Below, one piece after another: positions 23,393-31,131 of a stretch of DNA of 64,000 nucleotides (position 1 is the stretch's first letter; every line of letters begins with the position of its first letter). Origin of the DNA: DASQBT01 sp963782495. Its GTDB lineage: Bacteria > Pseudomonadota > Gammaproteobacteria > Burkholderiales > Thiobacillaceae. Location: NCBI GenBank assembly GCA_963782495.1, contig CAWAJU010000003.1, positions 248,001-312,000 of the forward strand, written 5' to 3'. The position numbers and the translations under genes were made by a program. The notes under the pieces are model-generated. The model saw only the letters and a list, made by a program, of their open reading frames with translations. It was not told the DNA's origin and ran no database searches.

Positions 23393-23865
23393 CACTCCCA
23401 CTTATCCTTCGCCTTGGCGTCTTCCACGGTCTGCCATTGCATATTGCTGGGCGCATCCGCGCCGCCATGCTTCAACGCCTGCACGTGGTCAATCACGTAG
23501 CCAGGGCATGCACCGCTAGATTTTCCCGTGGATGGGCAAGGGTGCTCACGTTTGAAGTCGCGCTTGGCCTGCTGGCTGCGAATGATCTTGCCGTGCGAGT
23601 CCCGACGCAACGCATAGGAATAACTCCTGCTGTGATGTCTCCTATGCCATGAGGTGCGATGTCCTCTATGCGATGAGGCGCGGTGCGAATAACTGTGGCT
23701 TCTGCTGTGCGATGAGGCTCGATGGGAATATGACCTGCTGTGGCTGCTGGCATGACTCCCGCTGCTGTGGCTTCCGCTGGTATGACTTCCACCATGACCA
23801 CGCGCCATTGCACCCTGAGACAGCGCCAGGGAGGCGGCAAGGAAAAGCAGGCTGATGATCTTCAT
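23392..23865 (-). CDS. Exported His/Ser-rich protein with HNH-like domain
   Basis: This 157-residue protein starts at ATG 23865 (GGGG six bases upstream). A signal peptide (MKIISLLFLAASLALSQGAMA) leads to about 65 residues of Ser/His/Gly/Arg repeats. A C-terminal domain with CPSTGKSSGACPGYVIDHV and LKHGGADAPSNMQWQT follows. The DH...GG...N arrangement with two cysteines is an HNH/McrA-like nuclease core. The pairing of export signal and nuclease core suggests a periplasmic or released nuclease; this is inference. It opposes the surrounding genes. Confidence 0.78.
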   Translation of the reverse strand: MKIISLLFLAASLALSQGAMARGHGGSHTSGSHSSGSHASSHSRSYSHRASSHSRSHSYSHRASSHRGHRTSWHRRHHSRSYSYALRRDSHGKIIRSQQAKRDFKREHPCPSTGKSSGACPGYVIDHVQALKHGGADAPSNMQWQTVEDAKAKDKWE

Positions 23866-23988
23866 AGCGAGCCCCAAGGGAATTTTGGAAATGATACCGA
23901 CCAGGCGCCAAGTCTTTTTTGTTGCCTGCGCATAACGGGTACCGAGCAGGTACCAAAACCGGAAACGCCGACTTCTTACGGTTGGGCA

Positions 23989-24510
23989 TTATTTGGGACG
24001 GCGAGCGCGATGCTTTGCTTTTAGGCTTCCGATCCACTTACCCAACTGATAGGACAGGGTTTGTTCTCGAATTGCCCGGGCCGCAGCTGCCTCTTCTCGT
24101 GTTACCTCACGAATGGCTGCCTCCCTGGCCAGTATTGTCGCAGGGTCAAACTGGTAACCGCAGAAACGGCACACCAGTGCTTCTGCTTTAATGTGCTCAG
24201 CGCACTTCGGACATGTTTTCTCATTCTGTGCCTTCGAGGCAGCTGTGCTTCGGAATTCATAGGTTACCGATAGAACCCCATCTGGTTTCACGATCAGCAT
24301 GTAGACAAGAACCAGAATTCCAATCAAAAGAAAGCAAAGGATAAGTGCCAGGATGAATGCGCCGCATCCATAAGAGCCAGGGGCATAGCTCTGGGATGTT
24401 GGGAAATAGCCATTCGCGGCCATTACCCCCGCGTCCTCCTGGAATAACCGAGTTGCTTCGGCCTGACTTCCTGTATAGGTCTTGACGATTACGCCACCCT
24501 GTTCAGACAA
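23989..24510 (-). CDS. Membrane protein with zinc ribbon
   Basis: This 173-residue protein has one strong membrane segment at about 51-73 (AFILALILCFLLIGILVLVYML) and a C-terminal zinc ribbon CPKCAEHIKAEALVCRFCGY. A helical basic tail (TREEAAAARAIREQ onward) follows. The N-terminal segment SQAEATRLFQEDAGVMAANGY resembles small two-layer domains of predicted envelope-sensing proteins. It is the second minus-strand cargo gene between the duplicated terminators. The function is unknown. Confidence 0.7.
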   Translation of the reverse strand: MSEQGGVIVKTYTGSQAEATRLFQEDAGVMAANGYFPTSQSYAPGSYGCGAFILALILCFLLIGILVLVYMLIVKPDGVLSVTYEFRSTAASKAQNEKTCPKCAEHIKAEALVCRFCGYQFDPATILAREAAIREVTREEAAAARAIREQTLSYQLGKWIGSLKAKHRARRPK

Positions 24511-24655
24511 AACAGCCCCCGTTCAGATTGATTGCAGAACCTGCTAAGTTATTTCGAGCCCTGCCTGATCATTGGGCAACCCCTTGGAAATGCGTCCGAA
24601 CCCATCTGAATTTTGCCGGAGGTGTACTGATCCAAACGCTGACCACAACTCATAG

Positions 24656-24680
24656 AACCCGGCCTAGTGCCGGGTTTTTT
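24656..24680 (+). terminator. Terminator hairpin, copy 2
   Basis: AACCCGGC - CTAGT - GCCGGGTT followed by TTTT on the + strand. It differs from the 23370 copy by one loop base and flank length, and closes the cargo module. Confidence 0.82.
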
Positions 24681-24712
24681 GTTGCCTGGGGCATGGTGGC
24701 AAACCGTGGGGA

Positions 24713-24737
24713 CTTCTGCTTACCGTGTGCTTACCGT
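24713..24737 (+). repeat. Integrase arm-type repeat, right
   Basis: Identical to the 25-bp left copy, with two TGCTTACCGT units, about 40 bases from attR. Confidence 0.7.
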
Positions 24738-24778
24738 TCGCCTATGCCTTGCCGTTGCGCTCGCTAAGTTGTTGATTA

Positions 24779-24825
24779 TTGGGGTGGCTGATGGGACTCG
24801 AACCCACGACAACAGGAATCACAAT
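24779..24825. repeat. attR: tRNA-His 3' segment
   Basis: The right copy of the 47-bp direct repeat, lying within the intact tRNA-His gene. Integration here rebuilds the tRNA. Confidence 0.93.
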
Positions 24826-24856
24826 CCTGGACTCTACCAACTGAGCTACAGCCACC
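24780..24856 (-). tRNA. tRNA-His (GTG)
   Basis: The minus strand folds as a tRNA with anticodon GTG in loop TTGTGAT, the extra 5' G of tRNA-His, and an encoded CCA (24782-24780). Its 3' part is the attachment site of the element to the left. Confidence 0.96.
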
Positions 24857-24890
24857 ACCGGGCGCCGCTGCGGGTGCAGCAGCGCTTAAC

Positions 24891-24967
24891 TGGCCTGCCC
24901 GACAGGAGTCGAACCTGTGACCCTCGGCTTAGAAGGCCGATGCTCTATCCAACTGAGCTACGGGCAG
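24891..24967 (-). tRNA. tRNA-Arg (TCT)
   Basis: Acceptor CTGCCCG/CGGGCAG, D arm TAGCTCAG, anticodon loop CTTCTAA (TCT), T arm CAGGTTCGACTCCTG and encoded CCA. Second gene of a His-Arg-Pro cluster. Confidence 0.96.
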
Positions 24968-25015
24968 ATACAACCTGCGGGCGATCGAGGCGTGACCAAA
25001 TCAAATCCGGCAATC

Positions 25016-25092
25016 TGGTCGGGGTGGAGGGATTCGAACCCCCGACATCTTGCTCCCAAAGCAAGCGCGCTACCGGACTGCGCTACACCCCG
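25016..25092 (-). tRNA. tRNA-Pro (TGG)
   Basis: Acceptor CGGGGTG/CACCCCG type pairing, D arm TAGCGCAG, anticodon loop TTTGGGA (TGG) and encoded CCA. First gene of the His-Arg-Pro cluster in transcription order. Confidence 0.96.
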
Positions 25093-25180
25093 AAAGACCG
25101 CGAATTATGCCTGATTTGCCTGGGACAGGTCAATTTGGCTTGAGGTAAAATCAAACGCTTTCACTCGTCTGGTCCACGCC

Positions 25181-26032
25181 ATGCCTGCCCAACTGCTCGA
25201 CGGCAAAACCATGTCCGATGCGCTCATCGCCGCGGTCGCGGACAAAGTGGCGGAGCGCGTGGTGCAGGGACTGAGGGCGCCGGGGTTGGCGGTGATACTG
25301 GTGGGTGAGGATCCGGCTTCCTCCATTTACGTGCGCAATAAGCGCAATGCCTGCCAGCGTGCGGGTATCCATTCCGTTTCCCACGACCTGCCAGCGTCCA
25401 CTTCCCAGACCGAATTGCTGGCCTTGATCGATGCGCTCAACGGCGACCCCGCGATCGACGGCATCCTGGTGCAGATGCCGCTGCCGAGCCAGATCGATCA
25501 GGAAATCGTCATCGAGTGCATCCGGCCGGACAAGGACGTGGATGGTTTTCATCCTTACAACATCGGCCGTCTGGCGGTTCGTATGCCGACCTTGCGGCCG
25601 TGCACCCCGCGTGGCGTCATGACCCTGCTGAGGGCCACCGGCGAAGAGCTCAAGGGCAAACAGGCAGTGGTGGTGGGCGCGTCCAACCATGTGGGCCGGC
25701 CAATGGGACTTGAATTGTTGCTGGCAGGCTGCACGGTGACCACCTGCCACCGTTTCACGCGCGACCTGGAGGCCGAAGTCGAGCGGGCCGACATCGTGGT
25801 AGTGGCGGTGGGCAAACCGGGACTGGTTAAAGGCGAGTGGATCAAGCCCGGCGCGATGGTGATCGACGTGGGCATCAACCGGCTGGCAGACGGTCGGCTG
25901 TGCGGCGATGTGGATTTCGAGGTCGCGGCCAAGCGGGCTGGCTGGATTACGCCGGTGCCGGGCGGCGTCGGGCCGATGACGGTTGCAACCTTGCTGGAAA
26001 ACACCCTGGAGGCTGCACTGCTGCACGGCTGA
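25181..26032 (+). CDS. folD: Methylenetetrahydrofolate dehydrogenase/cyclohydrolase FolD
   Basis: This 283-residue bifunctional enzyme oxidises 5,10-methylene-THF and hydrolyses the methenyl form. The N-terminal catalytic region has YVRNKRNACQRAG, with the usual Tyr and Lys. The Rossmann loop is VVGASNHVGRPMG, and the C-terminal signature is PGGVGPMTVATLLENTLEA. It is full length. It is divergent from the tRNA cluster and convergent with the phosphatase gene to the right. Confidence 0.97.
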   Translation: MPAQLLDGKTMSDALIAAVADKVAERVVQGLRAPGLAVILVGEDPASSIYVRNKRNACQRAGIHSVSHDLPASTSQTELLALIDALNGDPAIDGILVQMPLPSQIDQEIVIECIRPDKDVDGFHPYNIGRLAVRMPTLRPCTPRGVMTLLRATGEELKGKQAVVVGASNHVGRPMGLELLLAGCTVTTCHRFTRDLEAEVERADIVVVAVGKPGLVKGEWIKPGAMVIDVGINRLADGRLCGDVDFEVAAKRAGWITPVPGGVGPMTVATLLENTLEAALLHG

Positions 26033-26135
26033 AGCCGTGGATCCGTCGTCCCGTGCAAGTCGAGAAGGAAGAGAAGTGTGCCCGCCCGCGCGGTGTCGCA
26101 GTCCTGGTCCGGGACCGCTTGCGGCCCCGTCAACT

Positions 26136-26897
26136 TTAGGTGCTATGCAGCTTCCACAGACTTTCCACGCTGACGTAACCTTCCTGTCCCTGCCATAGGC
26201 CTGACAGTCCGCGGGCCGGCGCGTCGGGTTCACCCAGGTCGGTCAGCACTGCGCTCGCGCCGGCAAAATCATGGTCGGCGGTGTAATCGTTGACCGTCAC
26301 CAGGGTCTTCAGGGCTGCGCCGCGGCTTGACCGGACGCCGTTTTCGGAATCCTCGAACGCCAGGCAGTGCTCCGCCTTGAGCTTCATCTTGTCCAGCGCC
26401 CAGAGATAGATGTCCGGCGCGGGTTTCTTGGCCGGCACGATATCCCCCGCGGCGATGACTTCGAACCAGGATGCCGAATCGGGTCCCAGACTGTGTTCCA
26501 GCAGGGCGGTAACATTGTCTGGCGTCGTCGTCGTGGCGATCGCCAAACGCAAGCCGGCATCGCGCGCTTCACCCAGCAGCCGCGCCACCCCGGGACGCAT
26601 CGGCAGCCGGCCTTCGGCCAGCAGCTTTGTGTAATGGCGGGTCTTGGCCTTGTGCAGTTCGGCGACGAGTTTGTCAAAGTCGGGTGGCCGCTTGAAATCG
26701 GGCCGCAATGCCCCAATATAGTGTTTTATCCTCTCTTTGCCGCCGGTAATCGCGAGCAGCTTGCCGTACAGGGGAACATCCCATTCCCAGTCGAGGCCAA
26801 ACTCCCGAAATGCGGCATTGAAGGCCTGTCGATGGCCGTCCCGTTCCGTGTCGGCCAGGGTGCCGTCCACATCAAAAAGCAGGGCGTGCAGGGTCAT
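26136..26897 (-). CDS. cbbY: CbbY-like HAD sugar-phosphate phosphatase
   Basis: This 253-residue HAD hydrolase has motif I FDVDGTLADTE, motif II T (IATTTTPDN) and motif IV FEDSENGVRS. The cap-domain sequence FGLDWEWDVPLYGKLLAITG and GGKERIKHYI matches CbbY, which removes xylulose-1,5-bisphosphate that inhibits Rubisco. That would point to a Calvin cycle in the host. A general Gph-like phosphatase is the alternative; no Rubisco gene is in the window. Confidence 0.8.
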   Translation of the reverse strand: MTLHALLFDVDGTLADTERDGHRQAFNAAFREFGLDWEWDVPLYGKLLAITGGKERIKHYIGALRPDFKRPPDFDKLVAELHKAKTRHYTKLLAEGRLPMRPGVARLLGEARDAGLRLAIATTTTPDNVTALLEHSLGPDSASWFEVIAAGDIVPAKKPAPDIYLWALDKMKLKAEHCLAFEDSENGVRSSRGAALKTLVTVNDYTADHDFAGASAVLTDLGEPDAPARGLSGLWQGQEGYVSVESLWKLHST

Positions 26898-26996
26898 GGG
26901 GTCAAATCAACATTAAAACAGTGAAATGGTTGCGAAAGACGGGGGAAACCGGTAACTTCTCTATCCTTTGTGCCCTGCCAATGAGCGGTGAAAACT

Positions 26997-27419
26997 ATGG
27001 CGACTGAATCCCTTAAACGCTTTGAACCCTACAAACCCAAGAAGGGCGAGGCGTACATGAACGAGAAACAGCAGGCGCATTTTCGCAAAATTCTCTTGGA
27101 CTGGAAAGGGGAGTTGTCCCAGGATATCGATACCACGATCCATTCCATGCAGGACGAAGCGACCGTGTTCGCCGACCCCAATGACCGCGCCACCCAGGAA
27201 TCAGATATGGCGCTGGAGCTGCGCAACCGGGATCGGGAACGCAAGCTCATCAAGAAGATCGACGAAACCATGGGCAAGATCGATTCAGGCGATTACGGCT
27301 ATTGTGAATCCTGCGGCGTGGAAATCGGTCTGGAGCGACTGCAGGCGCGACCCACCGCCAGTCTGTGCATAGACTGCAAGACTCTGGAAGAAATTCGCGA
27401 AAAGCAGATGGGCAAGTAA
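26997..27419 (+). CDS. dksA: RNA polymerase-binding regulator DksA
   Basis: This protein of about 140 residues has the coiled-coil tip DPNDRATQESDMALELRNRD and a zinc finger with C-x2-C (CESCG) and C-x2-C (CIDCK), ending EIREKQMGK. DksA acts with ppGpp to tune transcription of rRNA and amino-acid genes. ATG 26997 is taken; a GTG nine bases earlier (26988) is also possible. The gene stands alone. Confidence 0.95.
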   Translation: MATESLKRFEPYKPKKGEAYMNEKQQAHFRKILLDWKGELSQDIDTTIHSMQDEATVFADPNDRATQESDMALELRNRDRERKLIKKIDETMGKIDSGDYGYCESCGVEIGLERLQARPTASLCIDCKTLEEIREKQMGK

Positions 27420-27559
27420 GTTGGGGATAGATGCACCGCAGGTCGGGTCGGGCTGCGCAGTTCAAACGTAGCGGCTAAACTTACAAGAGACACAAGATAT
27501 TCCGCGGCCGGCGCAAGACTGGTCCGGTCTCTGTATTGGCAAGCTCGAAGGGGAATTTC

Positions 27560-27985
27560 ATGGCGACGGAAAGCGAATTCCTGGCGAAGTACCAGGGGCT
27601 TCTTTTCAACATCCTGTCCTGGGATCAGTTGACCGCATTCTGGAACAAACTCGACCGGCGAGCCGGGTGGTATCTATACCCGGTGGGGCATCACCTGCCC
27701 GGCTCGTCGGCACCCGCAGAGGAGGTCGATCGCTTCGTCCGGCATCTGGACGAGCTGCTGCACCAGGAGCACGAAGAGGATTATTGCGGCATCGTCTATG
27801 CTGACGACCTCGATCAACCCAGCTTCATCAAGATATACGACCCACATAACCTGGGGGTCGCCTGCGGTTCAAGCGGACGGCATATTTTTCCCGGCTGGAT
27901 CATGAGCCTGCAGCCTCCGGTGGAATTGGCGCCGGAAGTCACCCCCAACAACCGCAAGCGCTGGTGGAATTCGCTGTTTGCCTGA
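27560..27985 (+). CDS. Conserved hypothetical protein
   Basis: A 141-residue soluble, Trp- and acid-rich protein starting at ATG 27560 with GAAGGGG upstream. Segments such as DDLDQPSFIKIYDPHNLGVA and GRHIFPGWIMSLQPP look well structured and resemble a small conserved betaproteobacterial protein family of unknown function. There are no membrane segments or known motifs. A bidirectional terminator follows at 28015. Confidence 0.78.
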   Translation: MATESEFLAKYQGLLFNILSWDQLTAFWNKLDRRAGWYLYPVGHHLPGSSAPAEEVDRFVRHLDELLHQEHEEDYCGIVYADDLDQPSFIKIYDPHNLGVACGSSGRHIFPGWIMSLQPPVELAPEVTPNNRKRWWNSLFA

Positions 27986-28014
27986 TTGCCAATTGGCAGC
28001 GACGCTCAAATAGA

Positions 28015-28040
28015 AAACGCCCTGCCTAGGCAGGGCGTTT
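28015..28040. terminator. Bidirectional terminator palindrome
   Basis: A perfect 26-bp palindrome, AAACGCCCTGCC and its complement meeting at TA, between convergent genes. The A/T ends on both sides give it U-tracts in either direction. Confidence 0.85.
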
Positions 28041-28056
28041 CGCTGTTGGTGCTGGA

Positions 28057-28275
28057 TTACTGGGCAGCAGGCGCAGCAGGCGCAGCAGCGTCACTTTTCT
28101 TGTCCATTGCCTTCTTCTTGTGCGCGACTTTCTTGTGCTTCTTGTGTATGGCCTTTTTGGGGGCCGCAGCGGGCTTCTCGGCAGCGGTCGCGCCAGCGTC
28201 AGCGGCGGGTGCGTCGGCAGCCATCACGGAACCGGCGAAGGCGGAAAAAATCAGGGCAGCGATCAGTTTGTTCAT
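28057..28275 (-). CDS. Small exported Ala/Lys-rich protein
   Basis: This 72-residue protein has a signal peptide MNKLIAALIFSAFAGSVMA. An Ala/Lys/Pro-rich tail (AIHKKHKKVAHKKKAMDKK) follows, strongly basic and probably unfolded. ATG 28275 follows GGAGAG. It resembles the next gene on the same strand in signal peptide and layout, so the two are related. Such peptides may bind nucleic acid, lipopolysaccharide or metals; the function is unknown. Confidence 0.75.
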   Translation of the reverse strand: MNKLIAALIFSAFAGSVMAADAPAADAGATAAEKPAAAPKKAIHKKHKKVAHKKKAMDKKSDAAAPAAPAAQ

Positions 28276-28414
28276 GCGTCTCTCCAAATTGAGATTGAGG
28301 TTTAAAAGGCAAGGGATTTTGCTCTTTCAGGTTGGCATCTTACAAAGTCATGCTTACACAGGCCTTACAGATTTATCGACTGTGTCAGCGCTGAAGATAC
28401 CGGTCTGGCGTGGC

Positions 28415-28612
28415 TTAGGCGACGTGTTTGCGGTGAGCGTGCTTGCCCGCCCTGTGATGATGTGCCGCCAAATGGTGGTGCGCTTTGGCTGCCATCTTTG
28501 GCGCAGCCATGGATTTTTCCACACCCGGGGTGGGACTGGATTTGGGGGCATCCGCAGCCATGGCCGAGCCGGCGACCAAGGCGGCAATCAGGGTGAGAAT
28601 CAATCTGTTCAT
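28415..28612 (-). CDS. Small exported His-rich protein
   Basis: This 65-residue protein starts at ATG 28612 after AGGAG. The signal peptide MNRLILTLIAALVAGSAMA parallels the 28275 gene product. The tail AAKAHHHLAAHHHRAGKHAH is histidine-rich and could bind metal ions. The pair probably arose by duplication and diverged, one Lys-rich and one His-rich. Confidence 0.72.
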   Translation of the reverse strand: MNRLILTLIAALVAGSAMAADAPKSSPTPGVEKSMAAPKMAAKAHHHLAAHHHRAGKHAHRKHVA

Positions 28613-28665
28613 GAGGTACTCCTGCAAAAGTTGAGGGATAGCGTTCACGCCGTGCGCGAACCCAG

Positions 28666-28929
28666 GGCCTGTTAACGCTAATTTCGCACCTGGGTTGCTG
28701 CGAGAAAGCGATGGATGCGAGGCGCGGCGCGCTGGCAAGGGCCTTCCCTTGCCAAACGGTGCAACGCAGCAGACGCGCTTTCTCGCAGCAACCCTTCGGG
28801 ACGGGCTGATTCGGGCGCATCCCTTTGTCGAAAGCCGCTTGCAGTGGCCCGCACTGCGGCGCGTCTCGCTTCGCGGGCTGCATCCCGAATCGGCCTCGTC
28901 GCAGGCGTGAAATTAGTGCTAACAGGCCC
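28666..28929. repeat. MITE-like palindromic element, 264 bp
   Basis: Outer inverted ends of about 21 bp (GGGCCTGTTA...CTAATTTC at 28666-28687 and its complement at about 28908-28929) differ at two positions. Inside the left half a perfect 19-bp inverted pair lies at 28693-28711 and 28777-28795. No reliable coding frame is present. This is a non-autonomous, transposon-like repeat just upstream of the response-regulator gene, where it could carry its promoter. Confidence 0.65.
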
Positions 28930-29022
28930 CAGATTCATTGTCGATCGCGTCGCTTACGCAGGGCTGACAATTGCTTACGCGCTGCTTACGCCAGCCGTGA
29001 ACAGCCGCTAGAATGCCTTTAT

Positions 29023-29694
29023 ATGCGCGTATTGCTGGTTGAAGATGATCCAGCCTTGGCATCGAGTCTGAGCCAGGGACTCAAACAAATGGGTTTCGCC
29101 GTGGACTTGTCCCGGGATGGCGGAGAAGCGGACGCCATCCTGGCAGTGCGCAAATTCGATGCCGTGGTGCTGGACCTGGGCTTGCCCGGCCTCCCCGGCA
29201 TGGAAGTGCTCAAGCGGCTGCGCAAACGCGGCGCCACCTTGCCGGTTCTGATATTGACGGCGCGGGATGCGATGGCGGACAAGGTGGCGGGCCTCAATGC
29301 GGGCGCAGACGATTACCTCCTCAAGCCGTTTGATTTCCAGGAACTGGAAGCGCGCCTCAATGCCTTGCTGCGCCGTACCCAGGCAGAAAGATCGGGCTGG
29401 CTTGAAGCGGGACGTCTGCGCCTGGACAGATCGGCCAGGCAGGCCTTTCTTGACCTGGCGCCCTTGTCCTTGTCGGCGCGCGAAGTTGGGGTGCTGGACT
29501 TGCTGATGAGCCGACTCGGCCGCGTGGTCAGCAAGGAGCAGCTTGCCGAGCACTTGTCCCAGGACGAGGAGATCGGCGAAAACGCTGTGGAGGTCTATGT
29601 CCACCGCCTGCGCAAGAAACTGGAGGCGGTCGGCATAGAAATACGCACGCTGCGCGGTTTGGGCTATTTGCTGGAGAAGAGCGCCTGTGACTGA
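29023..29694 (+). CDS. OmpR-family response regulator (TctD/QseB-like)
   Basis: This 223-residue regulator has a receiver domain with phosphorylation site D51 (VVLDLGLPG), acidic pair E7/D8/D9 and K at about 101 (DDYLLKPF). The winged-helix domain has LSLSAREVGVLDLLMSRLGR and VEVYVHRLRKKLE. It controls transcription when phosphorylated. ATG 29023 is chosen because the longer frame runs through the MITE. It overlaps the kinase gene by eight bases. Confidence 0.93.
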   Translation: MRVLLVEDDPALASSLSQGLKQMGFAVDLSRDGGEADAILAVRKFDAVVLDLGLPGLPGMEVLKRLRKRGATLPVLILTARDAMADKVAGLNAGADDYLLKPFDFQELEARLNALLRRTQAERSGWLEAGRLRLDRSARQAFLDLAPLSLSAREVGVLDLLMSRLGRVVSKEQLAEHLSQDEEIGENAVEVYVHRLRKKLEAVGIEIRTLRGLGYLLEKSACD

Positions 29695-31087
29695 CAACGC
29701 CGGGCGCTACAGCCTGCGTCGTCTGTTGTTGTCAAGGCTGCTGGTCTTTCTCCTGCCGCTGGTTCTGCTCACGCTGATCGGCGCCTTTTTCGCCACCTAC
29801 CATTACATCAACGAGGCCTTCGATCGGTCCCTGGCGCGGCGTGCCTATGCGCTGGCCGATCAGGTGGAAGTGAGAAACGGCAAGGTCGAGGTCGACTTGC
29901 CGCAGTCAGCCCACGAGATTCTGGAATTCGATTCAACCGACGTGCTCTTCTACCGGGTCATCGGGCCAAACGGCGAGCCACTGGCGGGAACGGACGACTT
30001 GCTGCTTCCTCCCGAGCGGCCGACAGATCCGTCGAAAAAGGCAAGCTTTTACGATTCACAGGTCGAAGACGAGCCCGTTCGCGTGGCGGCCTATTTGCTG
30101 TCTTTGCGTGGCACGAGCGCCAATGGCAATGTGCTGATTCTCGCGGGTGAAACGAAGGACAAGCGCAGTGTCCTTGTCGAGGAAGTGATCGTCGCGATGT
30201 TGCTGCCCATGTTCATGGTCATCGGTCTGATGGCCTATGGCGTCAGTCTTGGCGTGGATATGAGTCTCAAACCCATTCAGGCCCTGCGCAAGGCCATCAG
30301 CGAGCGCAGCCCGCAGGATCTCAGTCCGATAGAAATGTCCCCCATCCCGGACGAAATCGAGCCGCTCCTGACCGAGATGAACCGGCTGATGGCGGACCTG
30401 GATGCCCTGCATGATTCCAGCCGGCGTTTCCTTGCTGACGCGGCGCATCAGCTGCGTACGCCTCTGGCCGCGTTCAGGGCCCAGACTGAACTTGCTCTGC
30501 GGGACGCCCATGACCAGTCCAACCGGGCGAGCCTCAATGGCCTGCTGTCGGCGCTGGACCGGCAAAGCCACCTGGTTGGCCAATTGCTTACCCTGTCGCG
30601 GGCGGAAAGCGCCGGCAAGGCGGCGGATTTCGAACCGCTTGATCTCGTGGAACTGGCGCGGGAAGTGGCCGCGGAATGGGCGCCGCGCGCTCTGGAACAA
30701 GGCATCGAACTAGGCTTTGATGCCGATCACGAGAAGGTTCGGGTGCATGGTGATCGCAACAGTTTGACCGAGGCACTGTCCAATTTGCTTGATAACGCGT
30801 TGCGCTATTGCCGAACGGGAGACTCGGTTACGGTAACGGTGATGCGGAATGAAAAGAGCGCGCGCCTGAGTGTCATGGATACGGGTCCCGGGGTACCGGA
30901 GCACCATCTCGACAAGCTGTTCAATCGTTTCTACCGGGTGCCTGGCGCACAAGTGGAAGGCTGCGGATTGGGCCTGGCCATCGTCAAGCAGATTGCCCAG
31001 ATCCATGACGGCGAGGCGCAGGCGAAGCTGGGCGCGGGAGGACGCGGCTTAGTCGTGTCGCTGGATTTGCCGCTGACGGAGAAATAA
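29687..31087 (+). CDS. TctE-like sensor histidine kinase
   Basis: This 466-residue kinase has membrane segments at about 15-37 and 166-190, enclosing a periplasmic 2CSK_N-type domain. HAMP-like and HisKA regions follow with H254 (DAAHQLRTPLAAF), then the ATPase domain (NLLDNALRYC, DTGPGVPEHHLDKLFNRFYR, GCGLGLAIVKQI). In TctDE the signal is tricarboxylate, but here no transporter neighbours it, so the ligand is open. The start is GTG 29687. A terminator follows at 31091. Confidence 0.93.
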   Translation: MTDNAGRYSLRRLLLSRLLVFLLPLVLLTLIGAFFATYHYINEAFDRSLARRAYALADQVEVRNGKVEVDLPQSAHEILEFDSTDVLFYRVIGPNGEPLAGTDDLLLPPERPTDPSKKASFYDSQVEDEPVRVAAYLLSLRGTSANGNVLILAGETKDKRSVLVEEVIVAMLLPMFMVIGLMAYGVSLGVDMSLKPIQALRKAISERSPQDLSPIEMSPIPDEIEPLLTEMNRLMADLDALHDSSRRFLADAAHQLRTPLAAFRAQTELALRDAHDQSNRASLNGLLSALDRQSHLVGQLLTLSRAESAGKAADFEPLDLVELAREVAAEWAPRALEQGIELGFDADHEKVRVHGDRNSLTEALSNLLDNALRYCRTGDSVTVTVMRNEKSARLSVMDTGPGVPEHHLDKLFNRFYRVPGAQVEGCGLGLAIVKQIAQIHDGEAQAKLGAGGRGLVVSLDLPLTEK

Positions 31088-31090
31088 AAA

Positions 31091-31110
31091 AACCGCGCAC
31101 GCGCGCGGTT
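31091..31110. terminator. Terminator between kinase and pnp
   Basis: AACCGCGC - ACGC - GCGCGGTT, with A's on the left and TTCTTTC on the right, serves the convergent kinase and pnp transcripts. Confidence 0.85.
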
Positions 31111-31131
31111 CTTTCGTCGTGCCGCTTGCGA

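Larger units (their letters stand above)
15089..24825. mobile_element. Satellite-like integrative element in tRNA-His
   Basis: Bounded by a 47-bp direct repeat (15089-15135 and 24779-24825) that is the 3' part of tRNA-His, with the intact tRNA at the right end. A P4-type integrase lies just inside the left end. It holds replication genes, a regulator, a lone capsid gene and many short coupled genes, and no terminase, portal, protease, tail or lysis gene. At 9.7 kb it is in the size range of phage satellites. A heavily reduced prophage is the alternative. Confidence 0.85.

Noticed and set aside
24667..25143. 158-codon frame across the tRNA cluster
   Set aside because: Typical artefact of reading through tRNA genes (repeated GxEPTSxSQS-like segments).
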